A DNA stretch of 64,000 nt from Rotaria sp. Silwood1 (taxonomy: Eukaryota > Rotifera > Eurotatoria > Philodinida > Philodinidae): the NCBI GenBank assembly GCA_905250075.1, contig CAJNOP010000013.1:2586188-2650187 (forward strand), given 5' to 3'. The position numbers were made by a program, and so were the translations under genes. This document shows positions 12,270 through 24,657 of this stretch, one piece after another (positions within the stretch are counted from its first letter, which is position 1; every line of letters begins with the position of its first letter). Below the pieces are notes generated by a model, which made no database searches, was not told where the DNA came from, and saw only the letters and a list, made by a program, of their open reading frames with translations.

Positions 12270-15200
12270 TCAATATTTTTTCTTGGATTTAAGTGTAACA
12301 CGTTCATCAAAAAATGAAACTGTTTTATCACTATTTGGTGAACCTGCACGATTCAAAGTTGAATGTTGTTGTTGTTGTTGTTCAACATTTATCGACCGAG
12401 CATAATCGGATGCACTACTCAATAGACTTGATTTTCGGCCATTAAAATCACCAGTACCACCACAAATAGTATCGTTATTATATTCCACACCAGGCACAGT
12501 ACAGGCATCTCTGAAAAACAGGTACACATAAGCGTCATCTACCCTGTGATTTCTTTATGTATTCAAACTTACTTAATCGAACCAGCTAATGCTTTTAAAC
12601 TATCCATTGTTTTCGAAGATTTTTCACTGATAGTTATACTTTCAATATCAAAACTTTTACAATCACTAACTTCTGCTTGAACTTCCAGACTAAAATAAAA
12701 ACAAAAGTCAAAGTTTAGAAAAATATTTGTTAAGGGTAATTCCTGTGGTATTAAAATATGGAACAAGCAATACCTGATGTTGCTAGTCACAAGGAAGATT
12801 GTCTTATTCTATCTATTTTGGGGCATGCTTCTTCATCATCCTTTTACTTAATCCTTCGGAAATGTGATAAGGAAGGAGTTCATATATTATGACGAGGCGT
12901 AATTGATCTACGTATTTTGTTCGTATATTATCAATGTCTATGACGTTTTCATGATACTGTCTGTCATGATCTATGAGAGGAGACTGGAGGCAAATACAAA
13001 GTAGAGTTCGGGTATTCCAAAAAAATGGCATTGAGAACGGAATTGGAACCGGCTTTTTAAAAATTTCTTGGGACTGGAAATATTACATAATTGACTAGAG
13101 ACAAAAATTCTTAAATCTATGATGAAAGGCCTTCATTTTTTTCATTCTTGAGATTAAGAATTTCAGTGTTTATGTATACTATTGTTTTGTTTTAGCACTG
13201 AAATGTGTGCTGTCTTTAATCTCAATAAGTTAATAGTGAAAGTTTCTCAAAATGTAAAATTTTCGTATATATTTGATGAATTTAAGAGTTTCGATTTCAG
13301 GTGATATTTTGCGAACTGAACTAGAACTGCGGTTTCAGTTCTCTATATTTCGAGCAGAAAGGTTTTTTTGTTTCCTTTTGTTGATATTCGTTCGTTGTTT
13401 TTCATTTTCGTATTCCTCTTTATCTTATTTAAACATTATTTTTATCCTAATAATTGATTTTATTGACAAATAAGCCTGTTGTACATATTCATTATATCTA
13501 CATCAAATCTCAACATACTATCAAATATCTCGATAATCACCACTGTGGATCATTCCCTAAAGTTATAACTTGATGGATTCAAACGTTTAATGTAGATCGT
13601 ATGATGACTATCACAAATCCATGCATGACTACCAATTATCCTTGACATCTTGAATATTAATTTTTATTTGCGCCAATAAAAAACTAACCTATTTAGAACA
13701 ATCACAAACGTATTTAAGCTATTCAAATTGCGCGAAAGATTTTAGAAAGGTCTAAGTCTTGTTGTTAACACTCTTTAGAACTGTTTTTCCATTGGTAAGG
13801 AACCCTAGGAAAGGAATCTGATGTCTGTTGTCTTCAGTTGCTATGAAAACATACTCAATAAACTTTGATCTTTAATTCCTCTTCTCTTCGAAAAACATCA
13901 TGTAAGTTCCATAAAAGAACAATACTAGATATCGTTAATTGTTAGCGAGTAGAAATATATTCTTACCGATTTGATGGTGGTAAACTTTCACAAAGTGAAA
14001 CAGCTCCTGTACCAGGTAATGCTTTTGTACTTTCATTACTTCTATCATCAATAAGATGTGCAACACTATTTGATAAACTAGTTGAATCACCTCCTATTGT
14101 TGGATGTGTCATCACACTTTGATTATCTGAAGAAGAAAAAACAATTTTCAGTTTTCAATTTAATATTTCTATAATTTTTTTCTTTACCATTAAGAAGCGT
14201 TCGTGCAATAGGTACGTCACGTAAAGAAAACGGTAAAATATTATCTATATTAGGACTATCACCATCTGACAATTCATTTCGTGTACCAACACCACAACCA
14301 CCTGTTCGACATAAAGATATTGGAATTACCTAAAATTAATATAAAATGGTATTTTTTATATGTAACAGAAATAATGACTTACTCCATAAACATAAGCTAA
14401 AAGAATCGGTACACCAATTCCAACAGCAAGTGCAGCAATAATTGGTGATGCAACAACACTACCAACAACGCCTAATGTAACAAGAATATTTCTTTTTGTT
14501 TTACTATAATGTGATTTATTAAATTTTTTAAATATTTTTCGACCAGCCCATACAGGTACACCAATAATAACACCTGGTACAGCAACACCAGCAATCAAAG
14601 CAATAATAACTGGTGCACCAATTAATGTAGCAACTTGCCAGAGAATAACTTTTTTTCTACTCCATTGTTTTTTACCCCAAAATGTGCAACCCGATGGACT
14701 AAAAAAACAAAGGACATTTTAGAAATGAAACTTTGTACTTGTTAAAAAATTCAATTTGTAATTTTTTACCTTAAATAATGTAAATCGGATATTTCTCGAC
14801 CACATAACCAACAAAATTCAGCTTCACATATGGGACATGTCATATGATTCTATAAATAATTAATTAAATAACTTTTTTTTTATTCTTAATGGTACTATTA
14901 GATAAAATCGTAAATCTACTAGGCAATTAGATTTCATTATCAATTGAATGAAAATATAAAGTATGAAATTCTGCACATATTTGTCTATTTTTTTTTATTT
15001 TTTGCGGAATGCAAACAAAAATTTTTGATGAACTAAAGAATCTTATGGAGTCTACGGCCGATGCATATTTTCGATAATAACTATGGTAACCATAATTTTT
15101 TCTTTTGCAAACTCAAAATGAAAACTAATTATGTACAACGACGTAGTTTTTCATGCTCTATAAAGGGACATCGCAATGAGTCTTATGCAGGGTCAAACAG

Positions 15201-16571
15201 GTACGATATTATACTTTCTAATCCTATATAAGTTTAATCGATATGACAATTTATAGGGCATGAAGAACTACGTCGATCTAGATGATTAGTTTTTATATTA
15301 GATTTAAAATAGAACAATTATGAGTACTAAACAATATAAATAGAGAGAAATGTGCAGAATTTCATGGTCTATATTTTTATTCGATTAGAGACGAGATTTA
15401 AGTGGGTAGCAGATTTACGATCTTATTGGACAATATAGTTTTTAACCTACACAAGAACCATCATCCATTTTCAGTATAGATGCTTGACATCTCGGACATT
15501 GTTTTATTTCATCTCTTTGTTGAGCAGAACCAAGACTTATAAAAGAACCTGATCGAATTTTACTTGATAGTTTTTCTCTTGCTGCATCTTCACATGTTTT
15601 ATTTGGATGCCATATTGCTTTACAATGATAACAAAATGATGTATTACATCCCGGTCTAAGACATTGAATTTCTGGACATGATGCATAACCAGATGCAATA
15701 ACTGCAAAACCACAATCAGGTGCTGGACACCATCGTGTATCAGCTATAGATTGTAAAACACGTCGTACCATAAATTGTTCATATTTTGATATAAGATCCG
15801 GTTGTTTTTCCAATATACGTGATATATCACTTGGATGTATACGTTCTGGACAATCACTTTGTGGACAATTAAGTGTTACACGACCTTCTGTTATTTCTAA
15901 TTTTAAATAACTTTTTAAACATGTTCGACAATATGAATGTGAACAAAGTGTTAAACGTTCAAAATCTTCTAATGGATATTCTTGACAACATAAAACACAT
16001 GTTTCAATATTATTATTATTATCATGTAATTGATTTGTTGTTGTTGAAGGTATTATATTAATAACATGTTCATTAGCTGATGCAGCAACTGATTCGATTA
16101 ATTCATCTTTGATAAATGCTAATGATGATGTTATAGAACCATTATCATGTATTGATATAGTAGAAAAATTTTGCTGTTGTTGTTGTTGTTGTTGTTGTTG
16201 TTTAGATAAATTTGTATCACGTGGACGAGAAAAACGTACAGATGATGAAGGGCGACTAGTAGTAAAGCGAAGAAGATTTAGAAAACGACGACGTACACTT
16301 TCATTGTCATTATTCGATGTACTAGTATTTGATAATCCTAAAAGAAAAATAAATTTTCATTGGATAAACAAAATGATTCTTTCTTTTTTTGGATACTTTG
16401 AGTTGTTGGTTGAGTAGATGTACTGTTCGTAGGTAAAGAAAGGAAATTTGAATTCATTAGAGATGATGGTGTTGTTGTCACCGGCGGTCGATCTTTTGTT
16501 GATATAGAAGATGAATCTGTAGTTGGAACTTGTTTTATTGAAGTACGTTGATTACGAGTTTTAGAAAACAT
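12270..16571 (-). CDS. RNF19-like RBR E3 ubiquitin-protein ligase (705 aa, 8 exons)
   Basis: Exons on minus: 16397-16571, 15451-16337, 14770-14849, 14383-14698, 14188-14329, 13967-14126, 12573-12689, 12270-12510 (2118 nt, 705 codons plus stop, all GT-AG). A Ser/Thr- and poly-Gln-rich N-terminus precedes RING1 (from about residue 170, CVLCCQ), then the IBR region. RING2 follows ([16 protein letters not shown], then NHMTC and FCWLC). The Cys of GSC (about residue 354) is the expected catalytic thioester residue of RBR ligases. After RING2 come [15 protein letters not shown] sequence and two hydrophobic segments (about 395-425 and 440-470), as in the membrane-anchored RNF19A/B (dorfin) family. 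The C-terminal part is low complexity with a second short poly-Gln. The start is the first ATG of the open exon. It lies head-to-head with the G-alpha gene. Introns 2 and 6 carry repeats. Confidence 0.93.
12775..12915. repeat. Dispersed repeat, family 1 copy A (in RNF19-like intron 6)
   Basis: This segment resembles 18940-19080 over about 140 bp in the same orientation. The shared core is ttattctatctattttggg, with later shared blocks including atccttttgc/atccttttac and taatccttc. It lies inside the 1277-bp intron 12690-13966. The family is unknown. Confidence 0.65.
13100..13320. repeat. Dispersed repeat, family 2 copy A (in RNF19-like intron 6)
   Basis: This segment resembles 27580-27750. 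Both share aaaaattcttaaatctatg, then cttcatttttttcattctt-like text, a ttcagt...tatgtata block, and a distal ggtgatatttt/tgtgatatttt block. There is no coding potential. It lies next to the family 1 copy in the same intron. Confidence 0.6.
14895..15433. repeat. Foldback element filling intron 2 of the RNF19-like gene
   Basis: The outer arms (about 14895-14980 and 15345-15433) pair: tgtgcagaatttcat at 15351 complements atgaaattctgcaca at 14967, and agatttacgat complements atcgtaaatct. An inner pair (15123-15164 and 15254-15291) shares catgaa/aaactacgtcg. The element takes up most of the 601-bp intron 14850-15450, whereas most neighbouring introns are 47-75 bp. That fits a simple insertion into a short ancestral intron. 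Confidence 0.8.
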
Positions 16572-17793
16572 TGTCGATGAAGAGAACTTGAAAAAAAATT
16601 AAAAAAAATAACATCAAAAGTTCTTGTTACGTTGTGACTTCTCTCACCGCTTCTGCAATTTCAGTATTACGGGTTTCTTTTGATCTTTTAGAAATATCAA
16701 CAGAACATTTTCGTTTCGAACCAATATTACCCATATTTACATTCAAGAGAAAAATAATAAACACTAGCTTTTTCGTACGAAAATTGATAAGAAAAAATGA
16801 AAGCGAAAGTCCTTAAAATGACACCTTATATTCTGTTTTTGACAAATACGCTGATATGTAATGTCTTATCATTCTGTTCTAAATCGAATAGTAGCAAAAT
16901 TAATTATGACTCACTTTACTGTTAAATTTTTATTGAACTAATATCATAATGAATAAAATAGAAGTAACAAAATCTTCGTTTTTATTATGCGTAAAAGACA
17001 ACGTATGTAAATAAATCTAAAAGATATGCTGTAGAAAAATATTTTATTTTGTACACATTTATAATGGTAGAGTCTTTACATATAAATAACAATCTACGTA
17101 AGTCAAAATGTGAAACATTGACGTCTTTTTAATTTTATGATTAATTTATGAATGACATATGCATTTATCTTTTCTTTTTGAGTAAAGTATTCAGAGGAAA
17201 AAAGTCATGATTTAGTCATTTTGTTTTCGAAGAACAGAATTGTTGTTGTTTACTTTACAAATGCTTAGAGCCAATCATAAGCGAATCTATGTATGATTGG
17301 TAAGAAGAATTGAACCAATAACAAAGAAAACCTTCGGAGAGACAGAAAAAAAGAAAAACTTGTACTTCTCTTAGTAGATGTTATTTCAGTTATGCATTTA
17401 ATCGATAATTTTGAAGCAATGAGTTTTATGCAATTATTAACATATTAAAAAAATTCTAAATTTAGTTTATAATAGAAGTATACACTTCTTATTAGGGGCA
17501 AGTGTCTGTAAGCATGTATTTAAAATAGAAAAAAAAAACATTTCGCTTCTGCTGCGCTCTATAATTTGCACTCAAATATTTCTTGGCAAATTAAAAAGAA
17601 GTTGTCAATGCTTGTAATTAGTATATGATGATTATGTTTCTCATTTAGTTATCTACTAACTCATATAAAAGTGCTCTCGTTTTTCTTCATTATTTCAAGA
17701 TGTCGCTGGTGAGAAATGCATCTATTCATCAGTTTAAGAACGAAACTTTCTGACAATATACCATCAATTGATTTTTATTCTAAAAATTGAACA
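16572..17793. other. Shared upstream region of two divergent genes
   Basis: This roughly 1.2-kb gap separates the RNF19-like start (minus) from the G-alpha start (plus), so it must hold both promoters. It is AT-rich. No TATA box in a convincing position, repeat or RNA gene was seen. Confidence 0.45.
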
Positions 17794-20537
17794 ATGTTCG
17801 GCTGTTGTATACCTCGGGATCAATCAAAACAAACGAACAAAAGGATTAATGCATCATTAGAACGAGATAGAAAAGAAATGCATGCTGAATCGAAATTACT
17901 TTTACTTGGTAAATGAATAATTTTGTCTTTGTTTCATTTAATGTTGACAAAGAAATAAAAATAATTTTTTAGTTAAAAATTTTGATAGAACGTATGTTTT
18001 GCTCAAAAAGATTTCTTTGCTTCAATTAGGGTTTTTCTATTTTATTTATTGATTTGTTTTTTTTTTATTTTAAGGTGCTGGAGAATCTGGAAAGAGTACA
18101 GTAGTAAAGCAAATGAAGTGAGTGTACATTTAGTTGTTTGATTTTCTTTTTTTTGAAGAAGAAGATTTAATCGATTTTAGAATCATTTTTAATGAAAATG
18201 GTTATACGACAGAAGAATGTCTTCGTTTTAAACCTGTCATTTTTTCTAATACAATTCAATCAATGTTAGCAATTTTACAAGCAATGAATCGATTAGAGAT
18301 ATCATTCGCGAATCCTATTCGACAGGTATGTAAAAGATTTGAAAAGACAAGTGAAGCTTGATATAGAAGATCAATCATCTTGTTTGTTTCTTATCGAGGA
18401 TAGTATTGAAGAAACAACTATACTTCTAAATTTCAATGCAACTTGTTAACTAGAATTTGATCGTCGCTTGGAAGACGCTAAGATAATTTTTAACTATTAC
18501 GTGTATTCTGTCACTAACATACCTGACACATGTCTCATACAATCCTGAGGACAATCTTATAATAATCAAGTCATCATCGACTGTTACCTTCACAGTATGA
18601 TCTGTTGAATGCGGGACTAACTTGACGAGTTCCAAACTGTAGGCCATATAGAATAAATCCGCACGTTTTTATATTTCTAATTTTCAAAATCATTGTATCA
18701 AAAGACTTTTAATTGTGTTTAATTAGCAATAATTTCATAAAGATTTGAAAGAATTTTCAAAATTAAAAAAGATATTGAATTATTTTTTTTTTACTTGATA
18801 AACCTACAAAAGGGACGTATTTTCATAATAATATATTGATTAGTATTTTAGTTACTTAATTAACCGAGCGTCGTTGAGTAGTACAAAAAAAAACTGTTAG
18901 CGTAATCCTCATAACATTGAAATTTGAAATACAATGCAGCTGTTGTTGTTAATCACAGGGAGATTGTTTTATTCTATCTATTTTGGGACACATTGCTTCA
19001 CTATCCTTTTGCATAATCCTTCAGAAACGCAATAAGAGAAGTAGCTCATATGTTACAACGAGACACTATTGATATACAATCTGTGATAAAGCTCATCTGA
19101 TAGACCCAGACTAGAAAATTTCGAACCATCCAAGTTCTTATCACCAAATACAAACAATTTGAAAAAAAATATCTCGTGCCTTTGGACTAACTATCCAATT
19201 TCGATTAGAAAATTTCATTCAGAGTATCACAGTACGGTTCGATGGGTTCTAGTCTATGATCCTATATCAACAGTATTTACCACGATCTGTGATGAGCTAT
19301 TTCGAATGTGGCTGTGACAAGAGACGATGGATATCCGAATTTATATTTCAACACTTCTTTTTTTGATCGTATTTTACACAAGAGAGATCATTCAAGAAAG
19401 TTAAAAACTTGATCTTTATCATTTGAATTCCTTTGTTCACTATCTAAATCGAAAAAAACATGTAGTTTATATATTGCAAATTATATATAATCGATATAAG
19501 TTTATTTTAGAAAGATGCTGAACTTGTTTTTGCTCATATTCAATTAGAAGCTAATCATGAAAGATTACCAGCAAATATTGGTAAAGCTATGCAAGCATTA
19601 TGGAATGATCATGGTGTTCAAAGTTGTTTTTTACGTGCTCGTGAATATCATCTTAATGATTCAGCAGCTTAGTATGTTTAATAAAAAGTTTTCTTACCTT
19701 ATTTTTTTTGTTTCTTTGTTTTGTCTATAAGCTATTTTAATTCACTTGATCGACTTATACAATCTGATTATATTCCTACGCAACAAGATGTTTTACGTAC
19801 TCGTGTTAAAACAACCGGTATTGTTGAAACAACATTTACATTAAAAAACCATAGATTTCGGTAAAATTTTTATTTTTCATGAAAAAACTTTCTTATTCAT
19901 ATCTATGAATTAAAGGGTTGTTGATGTTGGTGGTCAACGAAGTGAACGTAAAAAATGGATACATTGTTTCGAAGATGTAACAGCTATTATATTTGTTAGT
20001 GCTCTTAGTGAATATGATCTTGTCTTAGTAGAAGATGATAGTATCGTAAGACGATATTAATTAATCTTGTAAATTTTTTTTTTGTTTTGTTTTTTTTTGT
20101 TTTAATTTTAGAAACGTATGCAAGAAAGTTTACAATTATTTAAATCAATTTGTAATAATCGATTTTTTCGACAAGCTGGAATGATTTTATTTTTAAATAA
20201 AAAAGATTTATTTGCAGAAAAATTACGTTTTTCATCAATACATATTTGTTTTCCTGAATATACTGGTTTGTTAAATATCAAATCAAAAGATAGTTTTGAT
20301 ATATATTTTGTTTTTTTTTTTGAAAATATTTTAGGTCCTAATACATATGAATCTTCACTACATTATATTCAAGAACAATTTGAAAAAATGGATTTGCGTG
20401 AAAAACATAATGGTCATGAACGTGATTTATATACACATATAACATGTGCAACAGATACCGAAACAATGCAATTTGTCTTTGCTGCTATATCAGATATGAT
20501 TATACAAACCAATCTTATTAATGCAGGAATTTTTTGA
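17794..20537 (+). CDS. Heterotrimeric G-protein alpha subunit, Gi/o-like (359 aa, 8 exons)
   Basis: Exons: 17794-17908, 18075-18117, 18181-18325, 19511-19671, 19732-19860, 19916-20045, 20112-20265, 20335-20537 (1080 nt). All GTPase motifs are present: P-loop GAGESGKST (39-47), switch I RTRVKTTG with Arg179, switch [14 protein letters not shown] with catalytic Gln205, NKKD (270-273) and TCAT (329-332). The helical domain ([11 protein letters not shown]...[10 protein letters not shown]) is intact, and switch II and the C-terminal half most resemble Gi/o. Oddities: residue 2 is Phe, not Gly, so no N-myristoylation is expected, though Cys4 and Cys5 could be palmitoylated. The C-terminus ends NAGIF, with Ala where Gi/o have the pertussis-toxin Cys. 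It would couple 7TM receptors to effectors at the inner plasma membrane. Intron 3 (18326-19510) carries a dispersed repeat. Confidence 0.95.
18940..19080. repeat. Dispersed repeat, family 1 copy B (in G-alpha intron 3)
   Basis: It matches 12775-12915 in the same orientation over about 140 bp with scattered mismatches and small indels. It lies inside the 1185-bp third intron of the G-alpha gene. Confidence 0.65.
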
Positions 20538-22675
20538 GAATTTATTCATGTACATATTTGCTATTTATACATAATTAAATAATTAATTACACGAATTTTT
20601 TTTTGTATTATTAGTCTTCTTTTGCATTTATTTACTTTTTTTCTATCTCCTTTTCGGTTGTCCTTTTGAAAAATAAAATTCTGTAAAGTATTGTTATTTA
20701 TATGTCAGTTTAAACATCGATTAGACTTTGATTCTTTATAATGGTTATTTTTTTTTTGAATACGCTCTCTTCATATGAATATATCGGCCATTTCATCCGT
20801 TGGCGACGTAACTTCGCAAAATTAAAACATGTGTATCTTTGGATAATGAACTTTCCTAGAGCTAATTTATTTATGTTATATGTATGTCAAATTATTTTAA
20901 ATGCCCTGAAAACACCAAAGGATGGAGAACTTTGTTCAGAGAAATTATCAGTAAAAAACCTAGTGATAATGACATGTCGACGTTCACTTCATGTTCTTTC
21001 AGCTAATACCTAATTAAACTTAATTAGTTATTTTATTTAAGTGTAATTAGTAAATAACTCTCTGATATTATGACGGACAAGCCTAAGTATTTTAGCATAA
21101 ATTCTATACCATAAACTATATTTATGCAGAGATTTTCAGTAAAGTTGGTCTTCTAGACATCTACTTATATTCCAGAAAGGGATTTTTTGTTTTAATATCA
21201 TCTCAAGATGCTCAATATGGCTTTGTACTATTTAGAAATGATTTTTAAATTAGTCATTCAATTACAAGAGGATTTTTCGTTTCTTCATTCGTACTCACTC
21301 ATGTCATTAACAATGAGCGATTTTCATCTTTTGCAAAACTTAAGCATACTCACGACAACTTCTGCAGAGAAATGTTGAAATCTAAAAGGTTTTCAAAAAT
21401 ACTATTCGAACTTGTAAAGTTTTTAAATTAAAACGTACACAATCAGAATTTTATTTCTTTCTGTATCACGTCACTAACCCAATGATATTGCTCATATTCT
21501 TACTCTAATTACTAATTAACAAGATAGTACTCATAGTAGTTGATGAACGTTGTTTCATTTACATTGAAAGATAATGTCTATTTGAAAGTTTTTTTAGATA
21601 AAAAACAAAACCGAGAGAGCATGACATAAAGCAGAAACACATTTTGGTTTACTTTTAATTAAACTTGTATTACCTGACACAGCCAGAAACCAAGATTTTA
21701 ATAGAGAAAATGATATTATGACACGCTTTAGATAGAAGAAACAATCCGGATTTGTTGTAATCATTATATTTATCTATTAATAGCATTTTAATAGGTTTAC
21801 ATTATATCAAAATGGGGCCCGTTGACATGGATGGGTCAGCTTTCACATTCTTGAAATCATGCATCATGTTTTCTAATACAACTGATGAAACATAAAGTTC
21901 TGAACGAAATGTACTTAACTTGATTAGATTTAAGTACATGGTAGGTGCTTTTGCTTGCTATTTCTCACATATTATTATTATCATTCATGAGTGATAATCA
22001 TTGACCTGTATTGTATTCAGAAATTGAATGGGAAAAAGCAGACATGATGAGAGGTTATTAAATGTAGTTTTATAAGTGATTTTAAAAAACTAGAAGTTAG
22101 TATCATGCAACATATGCGATATTGAAAACTTGGAATTAAAGAAAACGTTTCAGAACACAGATAGAAATAAATAAAAATTTTCAAATAGTATCAAATCAAG
22201 TAATTAATTAGAGAAGGCTTTTTAAAATGGTTTTCGTAGTACGCGTCAACGATTGAACTAGCTTCGAATGATTTTTATATTATAATAATGGCGAAAAGGT
22301 GATAAACAATTTCTGAAAATATAAAATTCTTTGTAACGTTCAATCTTCATAATATTTTCTGCTGAAAACTGGTTAAAAAAATTTCAAAATATATCAATAC
22401 ATATTGTTCTTTGTCGGCGATTGAACGATACTAGAACTAGAAGAAAAATATTGAAAATGCTGAGAGCAAGTTCTCTTTGAAAACAACTGCATTTTCGAAA
22501 TGATAAGATTTGAGAAAGTGTGTATCAACTATAAAATTTGTCATCATTTGATTTATTTTTAAAGAAATTGTTTTAAATTCTCTGACAATCTATAATGTTT
22601 CAGAACTCTCTATATTAAATATCCTTATTTATAAATATGTTATAGAGAGGAACTATGTTAATAGAATTGTTATCG
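20538..22675. other. Intergenic stretch between convergent genes
   Basis: This is 3' sequence of the G-alpha gene (plus) and the B-box gene (minus). A 90-codon frame at 20741-21013 has no recognisable domain and no splice partners, so it is not called. No repeat was seen. Confidence 0.45.
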
Positions 22676-23755
22676 TTATTGAAGAATACGAATAGAATCT
22701 CCTTTCGATCCTAATTTAACGACGGTTTTCCAAGGAAACGGACAGCTAACAACGTCAATAAATAATTGAACTAGTCGATTAGTTCGATTATGTTGTAACT
22801 GAATCTGTCGATTATCACAGTCTAATGTTAATATTACATCATCACCTGTTGTAATGAATTTATGATCGTCACTTTTTTGAGCTTCACCATTTACTACAGC
22901 TCTAGCTAAATCCCACCATCCATTAATAGATTTATCATTTACATTATCTTGTGTTATCTTTGTATACGATGGAGTAATTCCGAAAAATATACGTGAATTT
23001 CCAATTTTATCAATTCGATAATGTATATGATGTGTTCCAGATGAATAACGATTACTACCGTAAATAATCGGATAAGAAATAAACATTGCATTACATGTAA
23101 TAACAAGACATTCTTCGGATGTTATTGCTTTTCCAATAATTTCATCAAATCTTTCACTAGAAGAAACTGACTTTTCAATAGCAAGAATATGATCTTGAAA
23201 ATTTTCCGAAGCGAGATAAGAAGAGCGATATTGTTGTTGTTGTTGTTGACTATGTACACTGATCAATGGAATTATTAATTTTAATGATTCATCTTCAGAA
23301 ATAGAAATACTCGATGATGATTTAAACGTCTTACGAAGTATTCGTAGTTCTTGAGTCCATTTTTTAATATCTATTTCTGTATAATCATCGAACTCTCGAC
23401 TTGATCGAAGTTCTTCTGTCAGTTTACTAATGGATTTCTCTAGTTCATTTTTAGTACGATCAAGTAATTCTCGAAGTTCAGTTCGTGCTGTTTCTGCTGC
23501 TATTTGAATTTTATTAATAGATTCTTGTTCCCATGTATTAATTCGACAAAAAAGAGGATGTTGTGTTATGTTGTTATCTAAAGATTGTCGAAGAAGATCA
23601 CGTTTTTGACTTATAATTTCCATCTGATTGGCAAGTTCTTGTCGATGTTCATTAAAATGGTTGATACAATATACTTGTTGACAGCCATTACATGTCGTTA
23701 TTCCAGCAGCTTTACTGCATTTTATACATGGTGGTTTCATATGCATTGATGCCAT
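22676..23755 (-). CDS. B-box-like zinc-finger / coiled-coil / SPRY-like protein, copy 1 (359 aa)
   Basis: This is a single-exon gene starting MASMHMKPPCIKC. The N-terminal zinc module has the spacing CxxC-x7-CxxC-x4-C-x2-H-x3-H (CIKCSKAAGITTC, CQQVYC, HFNEH), close to a B-box. A long charged helical region follows (about residues 35-145; WEQESINKIQIAAE, ELRELLDRTKNELEKS), typical of the TRIM coiled coil. After a Ser/Gln-rich linker with poly-Gln comes a C-terminal domain with RYSSGTHHIHYRID, FFGI, GWWDL, DDVILTLDCDNRQIQL and CPFPWKTVVKL. This resembles a B30.2/SPRY recognition domain. There is no RING, so ubiquitin-ligase activity is not implied. Paralogues lie at 50095-51168 (broken) and 52179-53255. 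The cellular role is unknown. Confidence 0.85.
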   Translation of the reverse strand: MASMHMKPPCIKCSKAAGITTCNGCQQVYCINHFNEHRQELANQMEIISQKRDLLRQSLDNNITQHPLFCRINTWEQESINKIQIAAETARTELRELLDRTKNELEKSISKLTEELRSSREFDDYTEIDIKKWTQELRILRKTFKSSSSISISEDESLKLIIPLISVHSQQQQQQYRSSYLASENFQDHILAIEKSVSSSERFDEIIGKAITSEECLVITCNAMFISYPIIYGSNRYSSGTHHIHYRIDKIGNSRIFFGITPSYTKITQDNVNDKSINGWWDLARAVVNGEAQKSDDHKFITTGDDVILTLDCDNRQIQLQHNRTNRLVQLFIDVVSCPFPWKTVVKLGSKGDSIRILQ

Positions 23756-24657
23756 TATTATACTTATATAAGATAACTAACAATATTCTATAAAAAGAAG
23801 AAAACAATAGTAAACTCGATTTTTATTAATTTGTTGTTCTTTTTACTTCATTTTAATACAATACACATTCAAAACTAACGTCAATCACATGGACTGAGTA
23901 AATACTTTAGTTTATTAACTTTCAGAGAGAGAGAGAAAAAAAAAAACATTTAAAAATATGACTTGCAGAAAAGTAAAATAAAATGCATCACAAACGTTAT
24001 TAAGAAAATGTATCACTTGTTGATCTGTTAAGCATTTATTCAGTCGATTTGTGTTGTGTATGAAGCTATATATAATCGACTTCATTAAATACATATACTA
24101 CTACATGTCTTTGTTTGAGATCGATCGATGATTAAGAATAGATTATAGTTGAAGGCGAGATTCAAATTATATTTTCAAAATATATTACATAAGATACTTT
24201 GTTTCACTCAATACCACACCTTTTATATTAATGTGAAATTTCGAATAGAATAAATCGATTATAATTGTATGGAAATGTTTTCCTTCCATAATCGAAAGAT
24301 AATTGTTTTTTTTAATGGCGTAACTAACCGAACTGAGCTAGAAGATGACTGAATCTTTCTTCCCTTATTGATCGCAGCGATATTATTAGTTAAAGTCTGT
24401 GACAAGCTCTTCAAGTCATCGACGAGTCTCGAATTTTAGGAAAAGGAAGTGATGCATATTTACGATCAATATAGAATAGTGACATCTATGTCATGTTCAA
24501 AGTATATGTTCATTGGTTCATTCAAGTAAAAGGCACGAAACAAAGACGAAAACGAAACAACTATCAATATTTCGAAAAGAAAAGAGAACCATTTGCTCAT
24601 CGAATTTTTTCTTCAATTTGTTTGTTTTTTGTAAGAAAAAAAAAAGAGTAAAGAACA
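23756..24657. other. Shared upstream region of two divergent genes
   Basis: It separates B-box copy 1 (minus) from the coiled-coil gene (plus). It holds a short (ga)n tract followed by an A run near 23930-23948. Nothing else was identified. Confidence 0.4.

Noticed and set aside
12362..12385. Short (CAA)n tract as a separate microsatellite locus
   Set aside because: It encodes poly-Gln inside the last exon of the RNF19-like gene and is covered by that entry.
16109..16417. Plus-strand 102-codon frame with a run of ten Cys
   Set aside because: It is the antisense of the poly-Gln (CAA/CAG) tract of the RNF19-like gene.
20741..21013. Plus-strand 90-codon frame after the G-alpha gene
   Set aside because: No domain, no splice context and low-complexity start; expected by chance in this much AT-rich DNA.
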